Origin: Parafannyhessea umbonata
GTDB lineage: Bacteria > Actinomycetota > Coriobacteriia > Coriobacteriales > Atopobiaceae
Direction of reading: 5' to 3'
NCBI RefSeq assembly: GCF_012844235.1
Contig: NZ_JABAGR010000002.1
Span: forward strand, 186,001 to 250,000
DNA length: 64,000 nt
In this document: piece after piece, positions 9,408-17,345 of the stretch
How positions within the stretch are numbered: the first letter of the stretch is position 1
Layout: each line of letters begins with the position of its first letter
The notes under the pieces: model-generated
Told to the model about the DNA's origin: nothing
Databases searched by the model: none
The model's input: only the letters and a program-made list of their open reading frames with translations
Translations under genes and position numbers: made by a program

Positions 9408-10259
9408 ATGGCGACGTATGCGTTTTCGGACGTGCATGGACACAGGGCGACGCTCGAGCGGCTGCTGGAGCGCGTCTCGCCGGCGGACGACGACCGCATA
9501 TTCATGCTGGGCGACATGATCGACCGCGGGCCGGACCCCGTGGGGGTGCTGCGCATCTGCCGCGAGCTGCCGGGCTCGACCGTGCTGATGGGCAACCACG
9601 AGGACCTGATGCTCACGTACCTGGAGGCTCCGGACGAGGGCATGAACCAGGTGAACTGGGAGATGAACGGCGCCGGCACCACGATGGACGGCCTTTCCGC
9701 CCTGCCGGAGGGCGAGCGCGTGGAGCTTCTGGACTGGGTGGCGAACCTGCCGCTGTACGCGTACGCATTCGTGTCCGGCCGCCCGTACGCGATGGTGCAC
9801 GCAGGCATCCGGCCGGGCGTGCCGTTCGAGCGCGCGGGCGAGAAGGACGAGGCGACCCAGGCCGCGGACGACGGCGCGTACGCGATGGGGTGGAGCGACG
9901 ACGACCTGCGCGCGATGCTCGAGACGCAGCGCCCCGAGGACCTGGTGTGGATTCGCGAGGAGTTCTGGGGCCAGCCAACGGGCCTCCTGGATTCGGACGG
10001 GCGCGGGCCCATCGTGATCGCGGGCCACACGCCCACGCCGTACCTGCAGGGCATGGCCGACCTGCCGGACCGCCTGCCGCTTGACGAGAACGGCCTCTGC
10101 CGCATGGTGATGGTGGGCGCGAGCGCCCAGACCGGCGGCGTCGCGGACCGCTGGGACATCGACTGCGGCGCGGCGGGCGGCGCGGGCTTCGGCAACCTGC
10201 TGATGCTCAGGCTGGACGACGGCCAGCAGACGTACGAGCCCGTGCGCGAGGGGGAGTAG
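9408..10259 (+). CDS. Metallophosphoesterase, serine/threonine protein phosphatase-like
   Basis: A 283-residue calcineurin-like phosphoesterase. The metal motifs are in order: SDVHGH (residues 7-12), GDMIDRGPDP (about 34-43), GNHEDLML (about 64-71) and later GHTPTP (about 206-211). This matches the bacterial ApaH/PrpE/PP2A-like group; the substrate may be a phosphoprotein or a dinucleotide and cannot be resolved. The ATG at 9408 is chosen because the conserved ATYAFSDVHG begins there and TTTGGGGG lies upstream. The frame is open further upstream, but without family similarity. The glycosylase gene follows after 3 bases. Confidence 0.87.
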   Translation: MATYAFSDVHGHRATLERLLERVSPADDDRIFMLGDMIDRGPDPVGVLRICRELPGSTVLMGNHEDLMLTYLEAPDEGMNQVNWEMNGAGTTMDGLSALPEGERVELLDWVANLPLYAYAFVSGRPYAMVHAGIRPGVPFERAGEKDEATQAADDGAYAMGWSDDDLRAMLETQRPEDLVWIREEFWGQPTGLLDSDGRGPIVIAGHTPTPYLQGMADLPDRLPLDENGLCRMVMVGASAQTGGVADRWDIDCGAAGGAGFGNLLMLRLDDGQQTYEPVREGE

Positions 10260-10262
10260 CGC

Positions 10263-10781
10263 GTGGCGGCGCCCAAGGGGCCCGCGACGCACGTGGACTC
10301 CCCGCTGGAGCCGGTGTTCGACGCGCACAGCCGCGTGCTGATGCTCGGCACGATGCCGAGCCCGAAGTCGCGCGAGGTGGGCTACCACTACGGCAACCCG
10401 CAGAACCGCTTCTGGCGCGTGATGGCCGCGATCTGCGGAGAAGAGCCGCCCACGTGCCGCGAGGAGTGCCGCGCCCTCGCGCTTCTCCACCACTTCGCCC
10501 TGGACGACGTGCTCAGGAGCTGCACCATCGTGGGCGCGAGCGACGCATCGATACGCGACGCCGTCCCAAACGACCTTCGCGCCCGCGTGCTGGACCACGC
10601 GCCCATACGGGCGATCTTCTGCACCGGCGCGGCCTCGCACAGGCTGTATCGTCGCTACATAGAGCCCGAGCTGGGCATTCCCGCCACGAGGCTTCCGTCC
10701 ACGAGCCCGGCGAACGCCAGCTGGAGCCTGCCGAGGCTCGTGGAGGCGTATGGCGTCGCGAAAAGGTATCTGCAAGAATAG
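10263..10781 (+). CDS. DNA-deoxyinosine / uracil-type DNA glycosylase
   Basis: A 172-residue member of the uracil-DNA glycosylase superfamily close to hypoxanthine (deoxyinosine) glycosylases. Seen: LGTMPSPKSRE near residues 24-34, GYHYGNPQNRFWRV (the base-pocket motif) at 40-53, FCTGAASHRLYRRY, and the C-terminal LPSTSPANASWS in place of the usual HPSP loop. It starts with GTG directly after the phosphatase gene. With vsr 1 kb upstream, this makes a small cluster of deamination-repair functions. Confidence 0.82.
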   Translation: MAAPKGPATHVDSPLEPVFDAHSRVLMLGTMPSPKSREVGYHYGNPQNRFWRVMAAICGEEPPTCREECRALALLHHFALDDVLRSCTIVGASDASIRDAVPNDLRARVLDHAPIRAIFCTGAASHRLYRRYIEPELGIPATRLPSTSPANASWSLPRLVEAYGVAKRYLQE

Positions 10782-10833
10782 GGGCACAGGCGCGCGGGTG
10801 CGCCCTCGCGGCAAGGCAAGACGGAGCTGGTGG

Positions 10834-12702
10834 ATGAGGCTGAGCGACATGACAAGGGGAGAGGTGCCGGGCTTCGCGCTCGTGCGCGTGGACGCCGCCG
10901 ACCTTCTGCATGGGGCCGTGCGCCACGAGCCCGAGCTCGAGGGCTGGATACGCCCGTGGCGCTTCTCGGCCGACCAGATGCGCGCCATGGGCAGCTGCCA
11001 GGCATGGCATCCCGGCCTCTACCGGCAGATGGGCCGCGCGACCGCCGGCGTATGCCTGGAGTTCACGACGGACTCGTCCGAGGTCGCGGTGGAGGTGCGC
11101 CTTGACGGCGAGCCCGTGGGCACGCGTGAGGTCCTGAGGTACGTGGACGCACGCGGGGAGGCGCGCATGCACGACGGCCTCTCCTGCGAGGTGGACGGCC
11201 GCCCGCTTGGCGTGCGCGTGCCCGCGACCGGCGACGCCCAGGTGACGTTCACGCTGGACGACCCCTCTGCCGCGCCGGCGGAGGGCATCATGCAGCTGCC
11301 CGGCATGGGCGACACGCACCACGTGCGCGTGTGGCTGCCATGCCTGCGCGGCTGCACGCTGCGCTCCGTCGTAGGCAACGGGAGCTTCGTCGAGCCGGTC
11401 AAGAAGCGCCGCGACCTCTTGGTGCTGGGCGATTCCATCGCGCAGGGCTTCGTGGTGGACGACCCCGCGCTCGCGTGGCCCACGCTGCTTGCGGCCGAGC
11501 TTGGGCTCGACGTCGTGAACCAGGGCGTGGGCGGCCAGGTGTTCCAGCCGGGCACCCTGTACGGCCTTGCGCCCACCATAGACCCGGCGGTCATCGTCGT
11601 GGCGCTCGGCGCGAACTACCGCTACGAGCCGTGCCGCGAGCGCCTGGTCACGCGGGACGTGCGCTCGTATCTGGAGCAGGTGGCGCGGCTTTGGGAGGAC
11701 GTGCCCACGTGGGTGGCGACACCGCTGTGGCACGACGAGGACGCGTGGCCGTCGCACCGCATGAGCTGCTTCGAGGTTGTGCCGCGGCTCATCCGCGAGC
11801 AGGCGTCGCGCTTCGGCGGCATGCGCGTGGTGGACGGCGCCGGCCTGCTAGACCACGACGCTGCCCTCATGGCAGACGGCTTCGAGCACCCGGGCCCCGC
11901 GGGGTCGCGGCAGGTCGCACGCAGGCTCGGCCTCGTGATGGAGCAGGCGTCCACGCCGCAGCAGGAGCTGCGTGCGCGGGCAAAGGCGCTGCTGGCAAAG
12001 GCGCCGCGCCGGACGTTTCCGCTGGCAGAGTGCCTGCGCCGCGGCATCGGCACCGTCATCTGCGCACGGCCCGGCTGCGTGGCGCTCCGCGAGCCCGGCG
12101 GCATGCAGATGGTGTGGGCCACGGACCCGGAGCTTGCTAGGGACGTCGCGTGCGCGCTCATGCGCGACTCCGTCACGCTCTGCCTGGAGCCCTCGCTTGC
12201 CGACGACCTCGGCCGCTGGCTCGGCCTTCCCGCAAAGGAACCCGTGCACCTGGCCATCTACCGCAAGAAGGCGCGCCCCAGGCCAGACGCGGCCCATCCC
12301 GTGCGCCCGCTTGGCGAGGCCGACCTTTCGGCCGTGCGCCAGCGGATGACGCACCCGGAGTACCAGACGGACGCGCAGACGCTCGAGCTCCTGCGCGCGG
12401 GCGACGTGCTCGGCGCGTTCGCGGGCGACGAGCTCGTGGGCTTCGTGGGCGAGCAGACCGAGGGCTCCATGGGCATGCTCGAGGTGTTCGAGGACTTCCG
12501 CCGCCACGGCTGGGCCCTCGCGCTCGAGTCCGCGAAGATCTGCCAGGTGCTCGACCGCGGCCAGACGCCGTGGTGCGAGGTGTGGCCAGACAACGTGGCG
12601 TCCGTGCGGCTGCAGCGCAGGCTCGGCCTCACAGTGCTCCCTGCGACGGAGGCGTGCTTCCTGGCGCAGTCGCGCGGCAGCGAGCCCCAGGATGCACGGT
12701 AA
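10834..12702 (+). CDS. SGNH-hydrolase / GNAT acetyltransferase fusion
   Basis: A 622-residue fused protein. Residues about 1-150 form a beta-rich N-terminal domain as in carbohydrate esterase SGNH proteins. The SGNH hydrolase follows, with LVLGDSIAQG (Ser nucleophile, about 197-206), GVGGQVFQPG (Gly block), LGANYRY (Asn block) and DGFEHPG (Asp-His block). The C-terminal ~180 residues resemble a GNAT: VRPLGEADL start, EVFEDFRRHGWALAL acetyl-CoA loop and WPDNVASVRLQRRLG. One part would remove and the other add acyl groups; the substrate is unknown. The ATG at 10834 has GGAG 8 bases upstream; the frame extends to 10750 without family support. Confidence 0.8.
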   Translation: MRLSDMTRGEVPGFALVRVDAADLLHGAVRHEPELEGWIRPWRFSADQMRAMGSCQAWHPGLYRQMGRATAGVCLEFTTDSSEVAVEVRLDGEPVGTREVLRYVDARGEARMHDGLSCEVDGRPLGVRVPATGDAQVTFTLDDPSAAPAEGIMQLPGMGDTHHVRVWLPCLRGCTLRSVVGNGSFVEPVKKRRDLLVLGDSIAQGFVVDDPALAWPTLLAAELGLDVVNQGVGGQVFQPGTLYGLAPTIDPAVIVVALGANYRYEPCRERLVTRDVRSYLEQVARLWEDVPTWVATPLWHDEDAWPSHRMSCFEVVPRLIREQASRFGGMRVVDGAGLLDHDAALMADGFEHPGPAGSRQVARRLGLVMEQASTPQQELRARAKALLAKAPRRTFPLAECLRRGIGTVICARPGCVALREPGGMQMVWATDPELARDVACALMRDSVTLCLEPSLADDLGRWLGLPAKEPVHLAIYRKKARPRPDAAHPVRPLGEADLSAVRQRMTHPEYQTDAQTLELLRAGDVLGAFAGDELVGFVGEQTEGSMGMLEVFEDFRRHGWALALESAKICQVLDRGQTPWCEVWPDNVASVRLQRRLGLTVLPATEACFLAQSRGSEPQDAR

Positions 12703-12784
12703 CGCCACATATGGCGCATGGCGCGCATTCTCGTCCACCGTTTGGGGTAGGGTATCCGGAGCCAAAGAACAAGAGAGGTACCCC

Positions 12785-14047
12785 ATGCCAACACAGGAAA
12801 CGCCAGACGCAAGGGTCAACCGCATGGCGCCGGACATGCCCATGCAGGTCTCGGCCCAGGTGGCAGACCAGGTCCGCGCGCTCGCGGCCGCAGGCGGGCT
12901 CAGCCCGTTCGCCTGCAAGAACTCGGCCGTCATCAGGCGCGACGTCACCCAGCGCGACCTCGACACCTGCGTGCGCCCGGCCTTCGTGCGCGACGCGGAG
13001 AAGATCGTGCACACGCCCGCGTACAACCGCCTCAACGGCAAGACGCAGGTGTTCTCGTTCCGCCAGAACGACGACCTCACCCGCCGCGGCCTCCACGAGC
13101 AGCTCGTCAGCCGCGTCGCGCGCGACATCGGCCGCGCGCTCGGGCTCAACCTCGACCTCATCGAGGCCATCTCGCTCGGGCACGACCTCGGCCACACGCC
13201 GTTCGGCCACGCGGGCGAGCGCTTCCTGCACGACGTCTTCCACGAGCGCACGGGCAGGTGGTTCCGCCACAACGTGCAGAGCGTGCGCGTGCTCGACGTG
13301 CTGGAGGGCCGCAACGTCTCGCTCCAGACGCTCGACGGCGTCATCTGCCACAACGGCGAGTTCGAGCGCCAGCGCTTCGAGACGAGCGGCCTGAACGACT
13401 TCGACACGTTCGACCGCGTGGTCGACGGCTGCTGGGAGTCCGGCGACGCGACCATCGCCCGCCTGCGCCCCATGACGCTCGAGGGCTGCGTCATGCGCAT
13501 ATCTGACATCATCGCCTACGTGGGGAAGGACCGCCAGGACGCCATCCGCGCCGGCCTCGTGGGCGAGAAGGACTTCGAGGACGGGCTCGGCGGCGCCTAC
13601 AACGCGTGGGCGCTCTCCGCGTTCGTGACGGACGTGGTGGAGAACAGCATCGGCAAGCCGTACATCGCCATGAGCGAGGAGGGCTTCGCGGAGCTCTCGC
13701 GCGCCAAGCGCGAGAACTACCAGAGGATCTATGGCTCCGCCGAGGTAAACGGTGACTTCGCGGGCCCGGTGCGCGAGCTCTTCTCGGCACTGTACGAGCA
13801 CGAGCTGAACGCGCTCGAGGCCGGGGACGAGTCCGCCGCGATCTTCGCCCACCACATCCTGCCGCTCGGTCGCAGGCTGTCCTTTTATGGGCGCCGCTAC
13901 GACTGGGAGGCGGACCCGGACCAGTGCGTCGTCGACTTCATCAGCGCCATGACGGACGACTACTTCGTCGCCACGTGCGAGGCGCTGTTCCCCAAGGCGC
14001 GCGAGATCTTCCCCAGCCGCAGCTACTTCGACGGCGCCAGGGCGTAG
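12785..14047 (+). CDS. dgt: Deoxyguanosinetriphosphate triphosphohydrolase-like HD protein
   Basis: A 420-residue dGTPase-family HD phosphohydrolase that cleaves dNTPs to deoxynucleoside and triphosphate. HTPAYNRLNGKTQVF (residues 76-90), RGLHEQL (His104) and the HD pair in SLGHDLGHTPFGHAG (H133-D134) supply the metal site. Members that are not true dGTPases share these motifs, so the substrate preference is uncertain. The ATG at 12785 has AAGAGAGG upstream; the open frame before it (from 12692) lacks similarity. rarA follows after 8 bases, probably co-transcribed, linking nucleotide-pool and replication functions. Confidence 0.88.
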   Translation: MPTQETPDARVNRMAPDMPMQVSAQVADQVRALAAAGGLSPFACKNSAVIRRDVTQRDLDTCVRPAFVRDAEKIVHTPAYNRLNGKTQVFSFRQNDDLTRRGLHEQLVSRVARDIGRALGLNLDLIEAISLGHDLGHTPFGHAGERFLHDVFHERTGRWFRHNVQSVRVLDVLEGRNVSLQTLDGVICHNGEFERQRFETSGLNDFDTFDRVVDGCWESGDATIARLRPMTLEGCVMRISDIIAYVGKDRQDAIRAGLVGEKDFEDGLGGAYNAWALSAFVTDVVENSIGKPYIAMSEEGFAELSRAKRENYQRIYGSAEVNGDFAGPVRELFSALYEHELNALEAGDESAAIFAHHILPLGRRLSFYGRRYDWEADPDQCVVDFISAMTDDYFVATCEALFPKAREIFPSRSYFDGARA

Positions 14048-14055
14048 GGGCGGCC

Positions 14056-15432
14056 ATGGACACGCTGTTCTCTCAGTCGGAGCGCAGGGTGCGCCGGCAG
14101 AACGCGCCGCTCGCCGCCCGCATGCGCCCACGCACGCTCGGGGAGTACGTGGGCCAGGAGCAGGCCGTGGGGCCAGACTCTTGGCTGCGCCGTGCCATCG
14201 AGCACGACACGCTGTCCTCCGTCATCCTGTACGGGCCGGCCGGCACGGGCAAGACCACGCTCGCGCGCATCATCGCGAACACGACGCACGCGGAGTTCGT
14301 CGAGGTGTCCGCCATCACGGGCACGGTGAAGGACCTGCGCCGCGAGATCGAGGCCGCGGAGCAGCGCCTGCTCACCGGTGGCCGGCGCACCATACTCTTC
14401 GTGGACGAGATCCACCGCTTCAACCGCACACAGCAGGACGCCCTGCTGCACGCGGTGGAGGACAGGGTGGTCGTGCTGGTGGGCGCCACGACGGAGAACC
14501 CGTACTTCGAGGTGAACTCCGCACTCATCAGCCGCTCGCGCGTGGTGGAGCTCGAGCACCTGGACGACGCGTCCATCGAGAAGATCGTGCGCCGCGCGCT
14601 GACGGACGCCCAGGGGCTCGCGGGCGCGTTCGAGCTGGAGGACGACGCCATGCGCGAGATCGTGACCATGGCGGGCGGCGACGCCCGCGCCGCGCTCACG
14701 TCGCTCGAGCTCGCGAGCCAGATGGCGCTTCCCGCCGGCGACCCAACCGCCGCGAGCGCGGAGCACCCCGTCACCATAGGCGCAAGGCACGTGCTCGAGG
14801 CGAACCCGCGCCACGGCCAGCCGTACGACAAGGCCGGCGACATGCACTACGACGTCATCTCGGCGTTCATCAAGTCCATGCGCGGCAGCGACCCGGACGC
14901 CACGCTCTACTGGCTCGCGCGCATGATCGACGCGGGCGAGGACCCCAAGTTCATAGCGCGCAGGATCATGATCCAGGCGTCGGAGGACGTGGGCAACGCG
15001 GACCCGCAGGCGCTTCTGGTCGCGGAGGCCGCGTTTCGGTCCGCGGAGGTCATCGGCTACCCGGAGTGCCGCATCAACCTGGCGCAGGCCGCGCTCTACG
15101 TGGCGCTCGCGCCCAAGTCGAACGCCGCGGAGGCCGGCATCGACGCCGCCCTGGACGAGGTGCGAAACGGCCCGCGCCGCGACGTGCCCAGCTACCTGCG
15201 CGACCGCCACCGGCCCGGGTCCGAGGACTACGGAACGTACCTGTACCCGCACGACTACCCGCTCGGCTGGGTGCCTCAGCGCTACCTGCCGGACGGCCTC
15301 GAGCGCGGCGCGTTCTTCCATCCAAGCCCGCGCGGCTGGGAGTCCTGGCGCCTCGAGGCCTCCGCCCGCGACCGCCAGGACCTGGAGGACGCCGGGGGAA
15401 CGGACGGTGGAAAACCCAGCGCGAATGGGTAG
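14056..15432 (+). CDS. rarA: Replication-associated recombination protein RarA (MgsA)
   Basis: A 458-residue AAA+ clamp-loader-like ATPase that acts at stalled replication forks. Walker A GPAGTGKTT is at residues 60-68, Walker B ILFVDEIHRFN at about 113-123, and sensor text GATTENPYFEVNSALISR follows. The C-terminal half shows the MgsA helical/tetramerisation region (DVISAFIKSMRGSDPDA, IMIQASEDVGNADPQAL, YPECRINLAQAA), so the protein looks full length. Start ATG 14056 with AGGGGCGG upstream. Confidence 0.93.
   Translation: MDTLFSQSERRVRRQNAPLAARMRPRTLGEYVGQEQAVGPDSWLRRAIEHDTLSSVILYGPAGTGKTTLARIIANTTHAEFVEVSAITGTVKDLRREIEAAEQRLLTGGRRTILFVDEIHRFNRTQQDALLHAVEDRVVVLVGATTENPYFEVNSALISRSRVVELEHLDDASIEKIVRRALTDAQGLAGAFELEDDAMREIVTMAGGDARAALTSLELASQMALPAGDPTAASAEHPVTIGARHVLEANPRHGQPYDKAGDMHYDVISAFIKSMRGSDPDATLYWLARMIDAGEDPKFIARRIMIQASEDVGNADPQALLVAEAAFRSAEVIGYPECRINLAQAALYVALAPKSNAAEAGIDAALDEVRNGPRRDVPSYLRDRHRPGSEDYGTYLYPHDYPLGWVPQRYLPDGLERGAFFHPSPRGWESWRLEASARDRQDLEDAGGTDGGKPSANG
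15406..15431 (+). promoter_or_regulatory. Possible SigB/SigF-type promoter
   Basis: GGTGG (15406-15410) and GGGTA (15427-15431) are 16 bases apart at the end of rarA. This resembles the GGTTT/GTTT-N15-17-GGGTA layout of actinobacterial SigF/SigB promoters, and it precedes the DUF948-rsbW-sigB genes. The -35 half is imperfect. A TAGAAT hexamer overlaps it (15430-15435), so an ordinary promoter is equally possible. Confidence 0.25.
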
Positions 15433-15503
15433 AATGCGTTACGTAACACGTACCATGGGGGTCCGCCGGACGGGTCCCGTGGCCTAGGGAGAAGGGCAAG
15501 GCA

Positions 15504-16121
15504 ATGGAGATGTCACCCCTGAGCATCCTGCTCATCGTGCTGGTCGTCGCGGGCATCTGGGCGGTCGTGGAGCTTGCGCTCACCATACGCCGCGCACGCG
15601 GCGCCGTGGACGACGTCACGCGTGCGGCGAACGAGACCATAGAGCAGGTCCAGCCCGTGATCGCGAAGCTGGACGGCGCCATGGACGACCTCCAGCCCAG
15701 CCTGAAGCAGGTGGACCCCATCGTGGCGAAGGCCTCTGTCGCGCTGGACGAGGCGAACGAGGGCCTGCGCAAGGTGAACGGCATCCTGGGCGACGTCTCG
15801 ACGGTCTCCGGGACGGCGGCCGGCGTGACCGACGTCGTGAACCAGGTGACGAGCGCCGCCGCAGACGCGGCGAGCGGGATCGTATCCAAGATCACCGGCG
15901 TGCCGCAGGCGCCAGGCGCCCACCACCTGAAGAGGGGCGACGGTGCGGCCGCCATCGAGGCGCCCAAGGCCGACGAGCCGCCCGCGCCCGAGACGGCCCC
16001 GGAGGAGCAGTCCCACGGCGGCACCGGCTACGTCACGTACGGCGAGGTCGGAGGGGCCGCTGCGAAGGCGACGGACGAAAAGGACGAGAAGGACGAGCGC
16101 GACGCGAACGCGTCCGAGTAG
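15504..16121 (+). CDS. DUF948-type membrane-anchored protein
   Basis: A 205-residue protein with one N-terminal membrane segment (residues about 7-27) followed by a long amphipathic region rich in Val/Asp/Ala (about 35-125) as in DUF948 'general stress' proteins, then a Pro/Glu/Lys-rich tail ending in alternating Asp-Glu-Lys. DUF948 proteins are found in SigB-type regulons and envelope stress operons. Here it heads the DUF948-rsbW-sigB cluster, with 8 bases to the next gene. Biochemical role unknown. The start has AGGGCAAGG upstream. Confidence 0.75.
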   Translation: MEMSPLSILLIVLVVAGIWAVVELALTIRRARGAVDDVTRAANETIEQVQPVIAKLDGAMDDLQPSLKQVDPIVAKASVALDEANEGLRKVNGILGDVSTVSGTAAGVTDVVNQVTSAAADAASGIVSKITGVPQAPGAHHLKRGDGAAAIEAPKADEPPAPETAPEEQSHGGTGYVTYGEVGGAAAKATDEKDEKDERDANASE

Positions 16122-16129
16122 GGGAGAGC

Positions 16130-16510
16130 ATGACAGAGGAGAAGAGCGTCCGCCTGAGCGTGCCGGCGGAGCCGGAGTTCGCGAGGGTGGTCCGCATGAC
16201 GGCGGCGAACCTCGCCGTGCTGTGCGACATGAACGTGGACGAGGTCGAGGACCTGCGCATGGCCGCGGAGGAGGGCTTCGTCTACAGCTGCGCCACGCGG
16301 CCGGCGACGTGCGACGTGAGCTTCGCCATCGCCGCGGACGGCGTGTCCATGTCCTTCTCGCTTGGCGACCAGGAGCCGGAGCAGTCGCAGGATGGCGAGG
16401 ACCTTTCCCTCGTCGAGCTCCTGCTGGACGCCGTGTGCGACAGCTGCGAGGTCACGGACGCCGGCGAGCTCGTCCTCGTGAAGGGGATTGGCGGGACCGA
16501 TGCCCAATAG
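16130..16510 (+). CDS. RsbW/SpoIIAB-like anti-sigma factor with degenerate ATP-binding motifs
   Basis: A 126-residue protein with the size, start (VRLSVPAEPEFARVVRM) and context of RsbW-type serine-kinase anti-sigma factors, overlapping the sigma-factor start by 11 bases. The N-box region reads DLRMAAEEGFVYS, where SpoIIAB-like kinases have an Asn after AEAVT; here that position is Tyr. The G1 box expected as DxGxG near residue 80 reads SLGDQEP. It may therefore bind the sigma factor without kinase activity. The absence of an RsbV/SpoIIAA gene next door fits a simplified switch. Function inferred from family and neighbour. Confidence 0.72.
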   Translation: MTEEKSVRLSVPAEPEFARVVRMTAANLAVLCDMNVDEVEDLRMAAEEGFVYSCATRPATCDVSFAIAADGVSMSFSLGDQEPEQSQDGEDLSLVELLLDAVCDSCEVTDAGELVLVKGIGGTDAQ

Positions 16511-17333
16511 CAGCGAGCGTGGGACGGAGGTCGCGCCGCGCAGGCGCATCTCGTCCAGGATGCCGAAGGGCAAGCTCGCGTGGGACAAGGACCGCACGAG
16601 GGAGCTGTTCAGGCGCTACAAGGAGGAGGGGGACGAGGAGGCCCGCGAGCAGCTCATCATGAGCCACCTCAACCTCGTGCGCTTCCTGGCCTCCAAGTTC
16701 AAGAACAGGGGCGAGCCCCTCGACGACCTCGTGCAGGTGGGCACGATCGGCCTCATCAAGGCCATCGACCGCTTCGACCTGTCGCGCGGGCTCGAGTTCA
16801 CGACGTTCGCCACGCCCACCATCATGGGCGAGATCAAGCGTCACTTCCGCGACAAGGGCTGGTCCGTGCGCGTGCCGCGTCGCCTGCAGGAGCTGTCATC
16901 CAAGGTGAACCAGGTGACGGACGAGCTCACGAAGGAGCTGCAGCGCTCGCCGTCCGTCGAGGAGATCGCGAAGGAGCTCGGAACGTCCGTCGACGAGGTG
17001 CTCGAGGCCATGGAGTCCTCGAGCGCGTACAGCTCCGTGCCGCTGGAGGGCACGGGCCAGGGCGACGACGATGACGCGCCGTCCGTGATCGACCACTACG
17101 CGACGGAGGACGAGGACCTCGCCGCCTCGGACGACCGCATGGTCATCGAGGACACGATCAAGGACTTCTCGCCCCGCGAGCAGGAGATCATCCGCATGCG
17201 CTTCATCGACGGCCTCACGCAGGTCGAGATCGCGAAGAGGCTCGGCATCTCGCAGGTGCAGGTGTCGAGGCTGCTGAGGCGCACGCTGAAGAAGGTCCAG
17301 GAGAAGATCGACCCCGAGGGCCTTATGCGCTAG
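16500..17333 (+). CDS. sigB: RNA polymerase sigma factor, SigB/SigF/SigG subfamily
   Basis: A 277-residue alternative sigma factor with regions 2, 3 and 4. Region 2 contains DDLVQVGTIGLIKAIDRFD and FTTFATPTIMGEIKRHFRDKG in short order; region 3 starts VRVPRRLQEL; region 4 has SPREQEIIRMRFIDGLTQ and the helix-turn-helix VEIAKRLGISQVQVSRLLRR. The ATG at 16500 overlaps the end of the rsbW-like gene, so the two are translationally coupled. A TTG at 16488 is a possible earlier start. Such sigma factors drive general stress programmes. An acidic insert DDDDAPSVIDHYATEDED separates regions 3 and 4. Confidence 0.92.
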   Translation: MPNSSERGTEVAPRRRISSRMPKGKLAWDKDRTRELFRRYKEEGDEEAREQLIMSHLNLVRFLASKFKNRGEPLDDLVQVGTIGLIKAIDRFDLSRGLEFTTFATPTIMGEIKRHFRDKGWSVRVPRRLQELSSKVNQVTDELTKELQRSPSVEEIAKELGTSVDEVLEAMESSSAYSSVPLEGTGQGDDDDAPSVIDHYATEDEDLAASDDRMVIEDTIKDFSPREQEIIRMRFIDGLTQVEIAKRLGISQVQVSRLLRRTLKKVQEKIDPEGLMR

Positions 17334-17345
17334 CGGGCGCCGTGC

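Noticed and set aside
16488-16499. TTG 16488 as start of the sigma factor
   Set aside because: ATG 16500 is a better codon with adequate spacing from the G-rich stretch, and the extra four residues have no support.
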